Of a DNA stretch of 46,871 nucleotides, positions 1-7,951 are shown in pieces (positions within the stretch are counted from its first letter, which is position 1; each line of letters begins with the position of its first letter). The DNA is taken from the NCBI GenBank assembly GCA_023451265.1, contig JAEYAG010000138.1, positions 1 to 46,871 of the forward strand. Reading direction: 5' to 3'. The stretch is from Actinomycetes bacterium (GTDB taxonomy: Bacteria > Actinomycetota > Actinomycetes > Actinomycetales > Microbacteriaceae). The notes beneath the pieces were generated by a model that was not told the origin of the DNA, did not search any database, and worked only from the letters and a program-made list of their open reading frames with translations. The position numbers and the translations under genes were made by a program.

Positions 1-383
1 GTTCCGAAAGCAGGCTGAATCGGCCCTTTTCGGACGCGGGAGACCCCGGGAGTGCGATCCAGCCTGCTTTCGTGACGCCGCAGGCGTGTGACGCGGCGGG
101 GAGGATTCGGGCGCAGCGGCGCGCGCGCATCCGGATCTGTTCCGAAAGCAGGCTGAATCGGCCTGTTCCGGGCGCGGGAGGCCCCGGGAGTGCGATCCAG
201 CCTGCTTTCGCGACGCCGAGCGCGTGTGACGCGGCCCGGGAGTTGACGCGACGGGCGTGTGACACGGCGGGGAGGATGCGGGCGCAGCGGCGCGCGGCGG
301 CATCCGGATCTGTTCCGAAAGCAGGCTGAATCGGCTCATTTCGGGCGTCAGAGGCCGCGGGTGTGCGATTCAGCCTGCTTTCG
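1..383. repeat. Array of three inverted-repeat units
   Basis: Three related units lie at 5-72, 143-210 and 316-383. Each has a left arm CGAAAGCAGGCTGAATCG and a right arm CGATYCAGCCTGCTTTCG, separated by a variable 32-base G+C-rich spacer. In the third unit the 18-bp arms are perfectly complementary; in the first two there is one C/T difference. The DNA between units is also similar (GGGCGCAGCGGCGCGC followed by GCATCCGGATCTGTTC), so the whole region is a degenerate tandem repeat of about 138-173 bp. Arms are conserved and spacers are not, which is the pattern expected of a selected hairpin or protein site. No supported gene lies in 1-466. Confidence 0.85.
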
Positions 384-466
384 CGACGCCGCGGGCGTGT
401 GACGCGGCCGGCGCACCGCCCCGCCCCGCGGCCGCCCCACCGCCGGGGTGGGCGTCCGCGCGACCT

Positions 467-2173
467 TTACACCTGCGGGGATCTGCTGTTCTTCGGACCG
501 GATGCCGGGAATTCGTCCTCAGAACTGCTGATCTCCGCAGAAGTGATGCCCGCACCACCCTCGCGCGCCAGCGCCTCGAGGCGCTCGGCCTCCTCGCCGC
601 CGATCGCCTCGCCGCGGGCGACGAGGCCGGCGACGTCCGACAGCGGGATCTGCTTGAGCAGCAGGGCGAGCACGAAGGCGACCGCGATGAACGGGATGAG
701 GTACCAGAACACGGGGGCAAGCGCCTCCGCGTAGGCGTTCACGACGCCGTCGCGCAGCTCGTCGGGCAGGGCGTTCAGCACCGACGGGTCGATCGTCGCG
801 GTCGCCTGGCCGGCCTCGTCGGCGGTGGCGCCGGCATCCGTGAACACCTTCGTGAGGTTCTCGGTGAGGCGCGTCGTGAACAGCACGCCGAACACGGCGG
901 TGCCGAGGGCGGCCCCGACCTCGCGGAAGTAGTTGTTGGTGCTGGTCGCCGTGCCGATGTCGGCGGCGGGGACCGCGTTCTGCACGACCAGAACGACGAC
1001 CTGCATGATGCAGCCGAGGCCGGCCCCGAACAGCAGCAGGTAGGCGCAGATGAGCCAGATCGGGGTCGCCGCGGTGAGCGTGGTCATGCAGAGCATCGCC
1101 GCGCCGGTGAGGAGCGTCCCGACGATCGGGAAGATCTTGTACTTCCCGGTCTTCGTGATGAGCAGCCCCGACGCGATCGACATGCCCATGACGCCGACCA
1201 TCATCGGCAGCATGAGCAGTCCCGACTCGGCCGCCGAGGTGCCCGAGGACATCTGCAGGAACGTCGGGACGAAGCCGATCGCGGCGAACATCCCGATCCC
1301 GAGCGCGAGGCCGATCGCGGTCGCGTTGACGAACACGGGGTTGCGGAACATCGCCAGCGGCATGATCGGGTCGGCCGCGCGCGACTCGGTGAACACGAAG
1401 AGCGCCGCGGATGCCGCGAGGCCGAGCCCCCACGCCCACGTCTCGATCGCGCCCCAGCCGTGGGCGCTCGAGCCACCGAAGTCGGTGAAGAAGATGAGGC
1501 AGGTGGTCGCGATCGACAGGAACACGACGCCCAGCCAGTCGATCGGCTTCGTCGCCTTCTTGTTCGGCAGTTGCAGCGCGAACACCGCGATGAGGAACGC
1601 AGCGATGCCGACGGGGATGTTGATGTAGAACGCCCACTGCCAGGTGAGGTGGTCGACGAAGAACCCGCCGAGCAGGGGGCCGCCGACGGCGGAGATGCCG
1701 AACACGGCGCCGAGCGGGCCGAGGTACTTGCCGCGCTCGTTGGCCGGGACGATGTCGGCGATGATCGCCTGCGACAGGATCATGAGCCCGCCGCCGCCGA
1801 GGCCCTGAATCGCGCGGAAGACGACGAACATCCAGAAGTCGGTCGCGAACGCGCAGCCGACGGATGCCAGGGTGAAGATCGCAATGGCGAGCATGAACAG
1901 CCGCCGCCGACCGAGCACGTCGCCGAACTTGCCGTAGATCGGCATGACGATCGTCGTGGCGAGGATGTACGCGGTCGTGATCCACACCTGGTGGCTGACG
2001 CCGCCGAGCTCGCCGACGATCGTCGGCATGGCGGTCGAGACGATCGTCTGGTCGAGGCTCGACAGCAGCATGCCGGCGAGCAGGGCGGAGAAGATGATCC
2101 AGATCCGCCGCTTGGTCAGCAGCAGGGGTGCGTCGCCGGTGCGGGCGACGGGAACGGGTGCGGTGGTGGTCAT
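467..2173 (-). CDS. DHA2-type MFS drug exporter
   Basis: A 568-residue multidrug efflux permease of the 14-helix DHA2 (EmrB/QacA) branch of the major facilitator superfamily, expected to export drugs or toxic compounds by proton antiport. Seen directly: repeated hydrophobic segments, an early LSSLDQTIVSTAMPTI stretch typical of DHA2 helix 1, motif A as GKFGDVLGRRR near residue 80, and a motif-C-like GPLLGGFF. The last ~45 residues are a charged cytoplasmic tail rich in Glu and Ala. The start overlaps the stop of the upstream TetR gene (ATGA), so the two are co-translated and the regulator probably controls this pump. Substrate unknown. Confidence 0.92.
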   Translation of the reverse strand: MTTTAPVPVARTGDAPLLLTKRRIWIIFSALLAGMLLSSLDQTIVSTAMPTIVGELGGVSHQVWITTAYILATTIVMPIYGKFGDVLGRRRLFMLAIAIFTLASVGCAFATDFWMFVVFRAIQGLGGGGLMILSQAIIADIVPANERGKYLGPLGAVFGISAVGGPLLGGFFVDHLTWQWAFYINIPVGIAAFLIAVFALQLPNKKATKPIDWLGVVFLSIATTCLIFFTDFGGSSAHGWGAIETWAWGLGLAASAALFVFTESRAADPIMPLAMFRNPVFVNATAIGLALGIGMFAAIGFVPTFLQMSSGTSAAESGLLMLPMMVGVMGMSIASGLLITKTGKYKIFPIVGTLLTGAAMLCMTTLTAATPIWLICAYLLLFGAGLGCIMQVVVLVVQNAVPAADIGTATSTNNYFREVGAALGTAVFGVLFTTRLTENLTKVFTDAGATADEAGQATATIDPSVLNALPDELRDGVVNAYAEALAPVFWYLIPFIAVAFVLALLLKQIPLSDVAGLVARGEAIGGEEAERLEALAREGGAGITSAEISSSEDEFPASGPKNSRSPQV

Positions 2174-2811
2174 CGAGCGGATCCGATCAGGGTCGTCTGG
2201 GTGGCGAAGAGGTCTCGGGCGGCGGCGATGCGCCGCGCGAAGATGTCGGGGAAGGTGTCGTCGTGGCCCGGCGCGAGGAACTCGGTGATCGCCGCGCGTG
2301 AGATGGCACCGATCACCTGCGCCGCGATCTCGGCGCGCAGGTCGCCCTCGGGCAGGTTTTCGCGCTGCTCGATGAGGCGGGCGTGGAACTGCTCCTCCTC
2401 GAGGCCGTGCTGCAGCATCCGTCCGATGAGCCGCGGTTCCTTGTCGACGGCGGCGAACAGGGCGCTGATCTGCTCCGGGCCGACCTCCGCGGCGCGCCAG
2501 CGGTCGGTGACGAGGGTGGCGAGGTCGAGCAGGAGCGTGGGTGAGAGGGTGCCCGCGCCGGTGCCGGCGGCGAGGAAGGCGGCGATGGCCTCGGCATCCG
2601 TCCGATGCAGGGGGATGCCGAGGACCGCGTCCTCCTTCGAGGCGAAGTAGTTGAAGAACGTGCGGCGCGAGATCGCGGCTTCGGAGCAGAGCTCTTCGAT
2701 CGTGAAGCCGGCGAGGCCGCGCTCGGCGGTCAGTTCCCGCGCGAAGCGGATGAGACCCGCCGATGTCTGGCGGCGCTGCTCTTCGCGGCGATTGGGTGCA
2801 CTTTCGGTCAT
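2170..2811 (-). CDS. TetR family regulator of the adjacent MFS pump
   Basis: A DNA-binding repressor of 213 residues. The N-terminal helix-turn-helix is clear: an FTIEELCSEAAISRRTFFNY segment followed by FASKEDAV, the canonical TetR recognition helix and helix 4. The C-terminal ligand domain is diverged, as usual. An ATG three codons upstream (2818-2820) lies inside a perfect dyad that looks like the operator, so the ATG at 2809-2811 is preferred. It shares a 4-base overlap with the exporter gene downstream, giving a self-regulated pump operon. Inducer unknown. Confidence 0.9.
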   Translation of the reverse strand: MTESAPNRREEQRRQTSAGLIRFARELTAERGLAGFTIEELCSEAAISRRTFFNYFASKEDAVLGIPLHRTDAEAIAAFLAAGTGAGTLSPTLLLDLATLVTDRWRAAEVGPEQISALFAAVDKEPRLIGRMLQHGLEEEQFHARLIEQRENLPEGDLRAEIAAQVIGAISRAAITEFLAPGHDDTFPDIFARRIAAARDLFATQTTLIGSAR

Positions 2812-2813
2812 GG

Positions 2814-2829
2814 AGTGCATTATTGCACT
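2814..2829. promoter_or_regulatory. Probable TetR operator dyad
   Basis: AGTGCA-TTAT-TGCACT is a perfect inverted repeat immediately before the preferred tetR start and within the presumed core promoter on the minus strand. The only room for a promoter is 2812-2866, because the ThuA-like gene ends at 2867. Position and symmetry fit autoregulation of the tetR-MFS operon. Confidence 0.55.
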
Positions 2830-2866
2830 ATCCGGGCGAGGGTGCAGAATTCGCGTGCGGTGGGGG

Positions 2867-3517
2867 TCAGCCGGCGCGTGCCGCCCATCGCGCGAGGTGC
2901 GCGATCAGCGCGCGGTGTTCGGGGCTGTCGTACGAGCGTTCGTCGTGGCCGAGCACGTCGACCGCGACCCGCGCGTCGCCGCGCCGGGTCGTCCAGGCGG
3001 CGGGCTCCGGACGGCCGTCACCGGCGTGCCAGGCCACGATCGTCCGCTCGCCGATCGGCTGCAGGCGGCAGTATCGCTCGTCGTCGACCTCGAAGCTCCG
3101 CAGCACGTCCGCGTCGCCGGTGATGTCGATGCGCGTGCGCCCGTGCGGCGGGTGGTGGGACACCCCCGGCAGCCAGATGGCGCCGATCGCCGCTCCCCAC
3201 GCGGGGTAATCGCGCAGCGACGAGACGGCGGAGTGCAGCGCGAGCACCCCGATGCCCCGCCGCAGTGCCGCGTCGAACCCCGCGACGGATGCCGGGTCCA
3301 CCCCGCCGTCGCCGGCCCCGTCGCGCCAGGGGTCGCCCGCATTGACGGCCAGGAGATCGACGTCACCGAGGCGTCGCATCGCGGCATCCACGTCGTCGTC
3401 GATCTCGACGTCGAAGCCGGCCTCCCGCAGGACCGCGGCCAGCCGCTCGCTCGTCCCGGCGAACGGATGCCACGGGTCGCCGTACCGACCCGAGCCGCTC
3501 GCGATCAGGGCGCGCAT
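2867..3517 (-). CDS. ThuA-like domain protein
   Basis: A 216-residue protein resembling the ThuA (trehalose utilisation) family, which has a class-I glutamine-amidotransferase-like fold and is often encoded in sugar and polyol catabolic loci; its biochemical role is mostly unproven. Visible landmarks: the opening MRALIASGSGRYGDPWHPF, a DVDLLAVNAGDPW strand-turn, GIGVLALHSAVSSLRDYP, and GVSHHPPHGRTRIDI leading to a C-terminal VLGHDERSYDSPEHR. It starts 6 bases after the gntR stop on the same strand, so it is probably co-transcribed with the regulator and therefore tied to inositol control. Confidence 0.8.
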   Translation of the reverse strand: MRALIASGSGRYGDPWHPFAGTSERLAAVLREAGFDVEIDDDVDAAMRRLGDVDLLAVNAGDPWRDGAGDGGVDPASVAGFDAALRRGIGVLALHSAVSSLRDYPAWGAAIGAIWLPGVSHHPPHGRTRIDITGDADVLRSFEVDDERYCRLQPIGERTIVAWHAGDGRPEPAAWTTRRGDARVAVDVLGHDERSYDSPEHRALIAHLARWAARAG

Positions 3518-3523
3518 GCCGGC

Positions 3524-4285
3524 CTACTTCGCCACGAGCGTCGTCTCGAAGCTGTACATGTCGGGACGGTAGCCGTGGTGCCCGTACTCGACAGCGCGGC
3601 CTGACCCGTCGAACGCGACGCGCTCCATCGTCAAGATGGGTCCGCCCTTGTCGATGTCGAGCAGCGCGCTCTCGTCGCCGTGCGCGCGGCGGGCGCCGAT
3701 CTTCTGGTTCGCGATCCGGATCGTGACGCCCCGCGCCCGGAGGATCTGGTAGAGCCCGCGGGTCTCGAGCTGCTCGGTCGTGATGTCGGCGAATTCGATC
3801 GGCAGATAGTTCTCCAGCACGGCCACGGGCACGCCGTCGGTGGAGCGCTGCCGGCGCAGGTACACCACATCGGACCCCACCGGCACGCTCAGTGCCGCGG
3901 CGGTGGCGGCATCGGCGGGCCGCGTCTCGTGCTCGAGGACGCGGGTCCCGGGCTCGTGATGGGCGCTCTTGAGATCCTCGTAAAGACTCGTCAGCTCGAC
4001 CTGGCGCGTCACCTGGCCCTGGACGACCTGCGTGCCGATGCCGCGCCGGCGCACGAGCAGCCCCTTGTCGACCAGCTCCTGCATGGCACGCCGGATCGTC
4101 GGGCGCGACAGTCCCAGCCGCTGCCCGATCGCGATCTCGTTCTCCAGCCGGGCGCCCGCGGGAATCGCGCCCGAGCGGATGGCCTTCTCGAGCGCGCTCG
4201 CCACCTGGAAGTACAGGGGCACGGGACCCGTGCGATCGAGATCTTGCAGCAGGTCATCGAACTGGACCACGTCGTCAGCCATCAT
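3524..4285 (-). CDS. GntR/HutC family regulator, likely of the iol operon
   Basis: About 253 residues. The N-terminal winged helix (PLYFQVASALEKAIRSGAIP, then ENEIAIGQRLGLSRPTIRRA and GLLVRRRGIGTQV) is followed by a UTRA effector domain typical of HutC-type GntR regulators. The frame stays open upstream to 4507, but that part is unlike a protein and runs through the promoter and operators, so the ATG pair at 4285/4282 is preferred. It diverges from iolC. In Corynebacterium glutamicum the inositol repressor IolR is also GntR-type, and two shared dyads in the intergenic region support the same role here. Likely inducer: an inositol degradation intermediate. Confidence 0.88.
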   Translation of the reverse strand: MMADDVVQFDDLLQDLDRTGPVPLYFQVASALEKAIRSGAIPAGARLENEIAIGQRLGLSRPTIRRAMQELVDKGLLVRRRGIGTQVVQGQVTRQVELTSLYEDLKSAHHEPGTRVLEHETRPADAATAAALSVPVGSDVVYLRRQRSTDGVPVAVLENYLPIEFADITTEQLETRGLYQILRARGVTIRIANQKIGARRAHGDESALLDIDKGGPILTMERVAFDGSGRAVEYGHHGYRPDMYSFETTLVAK

Positions 4286-4302
4286 CGCCCCCGGAGTTGC
4301 AC

Positions 4303-4317
4303 TTATTGTCGCGACAA
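4303..4317. promoter_or_regulatory. GntR operator site 1 (gntR side)
   Basis: TTATTGTCGCGACAA lies within the perfect 14-bp palindrome ATTGTCGCGACAAT (4305-4318). It lies just downstream of a minus-strand -10 (TATGAT, 4322-4317) for gntR, positioned to block initiation. It matches site 2 at 4384 in the form TTATTGTNNNNACAA. Confidence 0.65.
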
Positions 4318-4335
4318 TCATACATCTCTGCCGCT

Positions 4336-4349
4336 TTGTCACCTGACAA
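4336..4349. promoter_or_regulatory. Possible third, wider-spaced operator half-site pair
   Basis: TTGTCACCTGACAA has the same TTGTC/GACAA arms as site 1 but two more bases between them. It lies midway between the gntR and iol promoters. It could be a weaker GntR site or chance; the altered spacing lowers confidence. Confidence 0.3.
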
Positions 4350-4362
4350 GTAAGGAACCCTC

Positions 4363-4400
4363 TTGCGCCTCTGCGGTCATGTGTTATTGTTAGGACAAAT
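4363..4400 (+). promoter_or_regulatory. iol operon promoter overlapped by GntR operator site 2
   Basis: A -35-like TTGCGC (4363-4368) and a -10 TATTGT (4385-4390) are 16 bp apart. The second TTATTGTNNNNACAA element (4384-4398) covers the -10 box, so a bound GntR protein would occlude RNA polymerase. The leader to iolC is about 50 bases. Confidence 0.6.
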
Positions 4401-4448
4401 GCCGAACGAGCGACCTCGCGAGAGGCGCAGAGAGTTGTACAGCGGAGT

Positions 4449-5405
4449 ATGACGGAGAACACATCACGCCTCGACGTGCTGGCCCTCGGCCGCCTCGGGG
4501 TGGACATCTATCCCCTGCAGGATGGCGTCGGCCTGGAGGACGTGGAGACCTTCGGCAAGTACCTGGGCGGCAGCGCCGCCAACGTCACGGTCGCGGCGGC
4601 GCGCTACGGCCGCCGCTCGGCACTCGTCTCCCGCGTCGGTGACGACCCGTTCGGCCGCTACCTGCTGCGCGAGCTCCCCCGCCTCGGCGTCGATGACGAG
4701 TACGTCGCGGTCGACCCCGACCTCAAGACCCCCGTCACGTTCTGCGAGATCTTCCCGCCCGACGACTTCCCGCTCTACTTCTACCGCGAGCCGAAGGCGC
4801 CCGACCTCAACATCACGCCGTCGGACGTCGACGTCGAGGCGGTGAAGAGCGCGCGCATCCTCTGGTTCACCGCGACCGGGCTCTCCCAGGACCCAAGCCG
4901 CTCCACCCACTTCTCGCTGCTCGGTGAACGCGAGAGCGGACACACGATCTTCGACCTCGATTACCGCCCGATGTTCTGGTCCGACCCCGCCGATGCCCGC
5001 GCGCACGTCAGCCGGGCCCTCGAGCATGCCACCGTCGCCGTCGGCAACCGCGAGGAATGCGAGGTCGCGGTCGGGGAGACCGAACCGAGCCGCGCGGCAT
5101 CCGCTCTCCTCGACCGGGGCGTACAGCTCGCGATCGTGAAGCAGGGTCCGAAGGGCGTGCTGGCAAAGACGGCGGATGAGACAGTCGAGGTGCCGCCGTA
5201 TTTCGTCGACGTCGTCAACGGGCTCGGCGCCGGTGATGCGTTCGGCGGGGCTCTCTGCCACGGGCTGCTCGCCGGGTGGGATCTCGAGCGCATCCTGCGA
5301 TTCGCGAACGTCGCCGGTGCGCTCGTCGCGTCACGCCGCGAATGCTCGACGGCCATGCCGACGGCATCCGACGTCGACGCCATCCTCGAGACGGGAGCCC
5401 TGTGA
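4449..5405 (+). CDS. iolC: 5-dehydro-2-deoxygluconokinase IolC
   Basis: A 318-residue PfkB-family sugar kinase that phosphorylates 5-dehydro-2-deoxy-D-gluconate (DKG) with ATP in myo-inositol breakdown. Seen: N-terminal LGRLGVDIYP, the KYLGGSAANVTVAAARYG substrate-binding segment of PfkB signature 1, and the C-terminal anion-hole motif NGLGAGDAFGG beginning at Asn257, with Asp263 as the expected catalytic base. The SD (GGAG) is unusually close to the ATG. It is the first gene of the iol operon, and its TGA overlaps the next ATG (TGATG). Neighbouring iol genes make the assignment firm over a generic PfkB kinase. Confidence 0.95.
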   Translation: MTENTSRLDVLALGRLGVDIYPLQDGVGLEDVETFGKYLGGSAANVTVAAARYGRRSALVSRVGDDPFGRYLLRELPRLGVDDEYVAVDPDLKTPVTFCEIFPPDDFPLYFYREPKAPDLNITPSDVDVEAVKSARILWFTATGLSQDPSRSTHFSLLGERESGHTIFDLDYRPMFWSDPADARAHVSRALEHATVAVGNREECEVAVGETEPSRAASALLDRGVQLAIVKQGPKGVLAKTADETVEVPPYFVDVVNGLGAGDAFGGALCHGLLAGWDLERILRFANVAGALVASRRECSTAMPTASDVDAILETGAL

Positions 5406-6304
5406 TGTCCACCTCGTTCCTCTCCGGCGAGCAGTTCGCCGCCCTCCGCGAACTGCGGGCCACGCGCCCGGAGGCGATCGGTGAAGCGCTTGCAGCACGC
5501 CGCCGGCGTGATGTGCTGCGCGGCGACGGCCGCCTGTTCATCGTCGCTGCCGACCATCCGGCCCGCGGTGCGCTCGCCGTCGGACAGAACCCGACCGCGA
5601 TGGCCGATCGCTACGCCCTGCTCGACCGCCTCGCAATCGCGCTGAGCCGCCCGGGCGTCGACGGCGTGCTCGGCACCCCCGACATCATCGACGACCTCGC
5701 CGCTCTCGGCCTGCTCGACGACAAGATCGTCGTCGGCTCGATGAACCGCGGGGGCCTGCGCGGCGCCGCGTTCGAGATGGACGACCGGATGACGGGCTAC
5801 GACGTGCCGACGATGGTGGCGAGCGGCATCGACTTCGCCAAGACGCTTGTCCGGGTGAACCTCGCCGACCCGGGCACCGTCGCGACGCTGACCGCGATGA
5901 CGGATGCCGTGACGCAGGCCGCCGCGGCAGGGCTGCCGATCATGCTCGAGCCCTTCCTCAGCAGCTGGGTCGACGGGCGCATCGTCAACGACCTGTCGAC
6001 CGATGCCGTGATCCTCTCCATCGCGATCGCCGCAGGACTCGGCGCCTCGAGCGCCTACACCTGGATGAAGCTGCCGGTCGTCGACGACATGGAGCGCGTC
6101 ATGGCCGCGACGACGATGCCGACGCTGCTCCTCGGCGGCGACTCCGGCGTCGACCCCGACGAGACCTTCGCCGCCTGGGAGGACGCCCTCTCGCTCCCCG
6201 GCGTCCGCGGACTCACCGTGGGACGCACGCTCCTCTACCCGCCCGACGACGACGTCGCCGCCGCCGTGGACATCGCGGCGGGCCTCGTCCACACCGACCT
6301 CTGA
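5405..6304 (+). CDS. Cgl0159-type aldolase for DKG-6-phosphate
   Basis: A 299-residue (beta/alpha)8 protein of the kind found directly after iolC in actinobacterial inositol clusters (the Cgl0159-like family). By position it should cleave 6-phospho-5-dehydro-2-deoxygluconate to DHAP and malonate semialdehyde, the step done by IolJ in Bacillus. Seen: VAADHPARGAL, GVLGTPDIIDDL, VVGSMNRGGLRG, LVRVNLADP, and a late GLTVGRTLLYPP resembling the phosphate-binding end of class-I aldolases. The candidate Schiff-base lysine is the one in AYTWMKLPVV (inference). The start is the ATG that overlaps the iolC stop; the open frame upstream is only iolC read out of frame. Confidence 0.82.
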   Translation: MSTSFLSGEQFAALRELRATRPEAIGEALAARRRRDVLRGDGRLFIVAADHPARGALAVGQNPTAMADRYALLDRLAIALSRPGVDGVLGTPDIIDDLAALGLLDDKIVVGSMNRGGLRGAAFEMDDRMTGYDVPTMVASGIDFAKTLVRVNLADPGTVATLTAMTDAVTQAAAAGLPIMLEPFLSSWVDGRIVNDLSTDAVILSIAIAAGLGASSAYTWMKLPVVDDMERVMAATTMPTLLLGGDSGVDPDETFAAWEDALSLPGVRGLTVGRTLLYPPDDDVAAAVDIAAGLVHTDL

Positions 6305-6324
6305 TCCGAACCGAAGGAACCGAC

Positions 6325-7878
6325 ATGAGCATCACCCAGAACGACGTCGCGGTCGACTCCGCGGCCGCAGACCTCCGCACCATCCCGCACTGGATCTCGG
6401 GCGCCGAGCGCGCTTCGACGAGCGGCCGCACGGCTCCCGTGTACAACCCCGCGACCGGTGCCGTGGCGGCGAACGTCGCGCTGGCGGATCAGGCCGAGAT
6501 CGACGAGGCGATCGCCTCGGCCGAGGCGGGCTTCCGCGTCTGGAGCGGCTACTCGATCGCGAAGCGCCAGACCGTGCTGTTCGCGTTCCGCGAGCTGTTG
6601 AACGCACGCAAGGGTGAGCTCGCACAGATCATCACCGCGGAGCACGGCAAGGTGGTCTCCGACGCGATGGGCGAGATTCTGCGGGGTCAGGAGGTCGTGG
6701 AGCTCGCGACCGGGTTCCCGCACCTGATCAAGGGCGCGTATTCGGAGAACGCGTCGACGGGGATCGATGTCTACTCACTGAAGCAGCCCCTGGGCGTGGT
6801 GGGGGTCATCTCGCCGTTCAACTTCCCCGTGATGGTGCCGCTGTGGTTCGCGCCGATCGCGATCGCCGCGGGCAATGCCGTGATCCTGAAGCCGTCTGAG
6901 AAGGACCCGTCTGCGGCGCTGTGGCTCGCGCAGCTGTGGAAGGAGGCGGGGCTTCCCGATGGCGCGTTCACGGTGCTGCAGGGCGACAAGCTCGCCGTCG
7001 ACGGGCTGCTGGAGTCCCCGATCGTGCAGTCGATCAGCTTCGTCGGGTCCACCCCGATCGCACAGTACATCTACGAGACCGCCAGCAAGCACGGCAAGCG
7101 CGTGCAGGCCCTCGGCGGCGCGAAGAACCACATGCTCGTCCTGCCCGACGCAGACCTCGACCTCGTCGCCGACCAGGCCGTCAACGCCGGCTTCGGCGCC
7201 GCCGGGGAACGCTGCATGGCGATCTCGGTGGTCCTGGCGGTCGAGCCTGTGGCGGACGACCTGATCGGCAAGATCACGGAGCGCATCGCGAAGCTGCGCA
7301 TCGGCAACGGCGCGGGCGTCGACGGGGTCGAGCCCGACATGGGACCGCTCATCACCGACGTGCACCGCGACAAGGTGTCGAGCTACGTCGACATCGCCGA
7401 GCAGGACGGCGCGACGATCGTCGTCGACGGCCGGGGTTTCACGGTCGACGGTCACGAGGACGGGTTCTTCTTCGGCCCGACCCTCATCGACGCGATCCCG
7501 ACCACATCCCGCGCGTACACGGAGGAGATCTTCGGCCCGGTCCTATCGGTCGTCCGGGTCGGCTCGTACGAGGAGGGCCTCGATCTGATCAATTCGGGCG
7601 AGTTCGGCAACGGCACCGCGATCTTCACGAACGACGGCGGAGCCGCCCGCCGGTTCCAGAACGAGGTCCAGGTCGGAATGATCGGCATCAACGTCCCGAT
7701 CCCCGTCCCCGTCGCATACCACTCGTTCGGCGGGTGGAAGAAGTCCCTCTTCGGCGACGCGAAGGCGTACGGCGTGCACGGGTTCGACTTCTTCACCCGC
7801 GAGAAGGCGATCACCTCACGCTGGTTCGACCCTGCGACGCACGGCGGCATCAACCTGGGTTTCCCGCAGAACAACTGA
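6325..7878 (+). CDS. iolA: CoA-acylating methylmalonate/malonate-semialdehyde dehydrogenase IolA
   Basis: A 517-residue aldehyde dehydrogenase of the MmsA/IolA type. It oxidises malonate semialdehyde with NAD and CoA to acetyl-CoA and CO2, the last step of inositol breakdown. Visible: the ALDH Rossmann segment SFVGSTPIAQYIY, ALGGAKNHMLVLPDADLDL where classical ALDHs carry a general-base Glu (its absence is characteristic of the CoA-acylating branch), and the catalytic Cys297 in AGERCMA. C-terminal VPIPVPVAYHSFGGWKKSLFGD is an IolA/MmsA hallmark. Follows the aldolase by 20 bases with a good SD. A long hairpin separates it from iolB. Confidence 0.96.
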   Translation: MSITQNDVAVDSAAADLRTIPHWISGAERASTSGRTAPVYNPATGAVAANVALADQAEIDEAIASAEAGFRVWSGYSIAKRQTVLFAFRELLNARKGELAQIITAEHGKVVSDAMGEILRGQEVVELATGFPHLIKGAYSENASTGIDVYSLKQPLGVVGVISPFNFPVMVPLWFAPIAIAAGNAVILKPSEKDPSAALWLAQLWKEAGLPDGAFTVLQGDKLAVDGLLESPIVQSISFVGSTPIAQYIYETASKHGKRVQALGGAKNHMLVLPDADLDLVADQAVNAGFGAAGERCMAISVVLAVEPVADDLIGKITERIAKLRIGNGAGVDGVEPDMGPLITDVHRDKVSSYVDIAEQDGATIVVDGRGFTVDGHEDGFFFGPTLIDAIPTTSRAYTEEIFGPVLSVVRVGSYEEGLDLINSGEFGNGTAIFTNDGGAARRFQNEVQVGMIGINVPIPVPVAYHSFGGWKKSLFGDAKAYGVHGFDFFTREKAITSRWFDPATHGGINLGFPQNN

Positions 7879-7883
7879 AGGCC

Positions 7884-7930
7884 CGGATGCCGCGGGCCCC
7901 GCATCCGGGGGGATGGGCCTGCGGCATCCG
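7884..7930 (+). terminator. Intra-operon hairpin between iolA and iolB
   Basis: CGGATGCCGC (7884-7893) and GCGGCATCCG (7921-7930) are perfect 10-bp complements, extended inward by GGCC on both sides with a mismatch. There is no U-tract. It may stabilise the upstream mRNA or terminate part of the transcripts, lowering iolB expression relative to iolA. Confidence 0.45.
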
Positions 7931-7951
7931 ACGACACACGAAAGCACGGAC

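Noticed and set aside
72..329. Plus-strand 85-residue frame across the inverted-repeat array
   Set aside because: It repeats with the DNA repeat, is Arg/Ala/Gly rich, lacks an SD and is explained by the repeat.
1..383. CRISPR array
   Set aside because: Only three units, each internally inverted, no uniform short direct repeat with unique spacers, and no cas genes.
1460..2650. Long plus-strand frame (396 residues)
   Set aside because: Antisense shadow of the MFS and TetR genes: Asp/Glu/Arg-rich, no SD and no recognisable domain.
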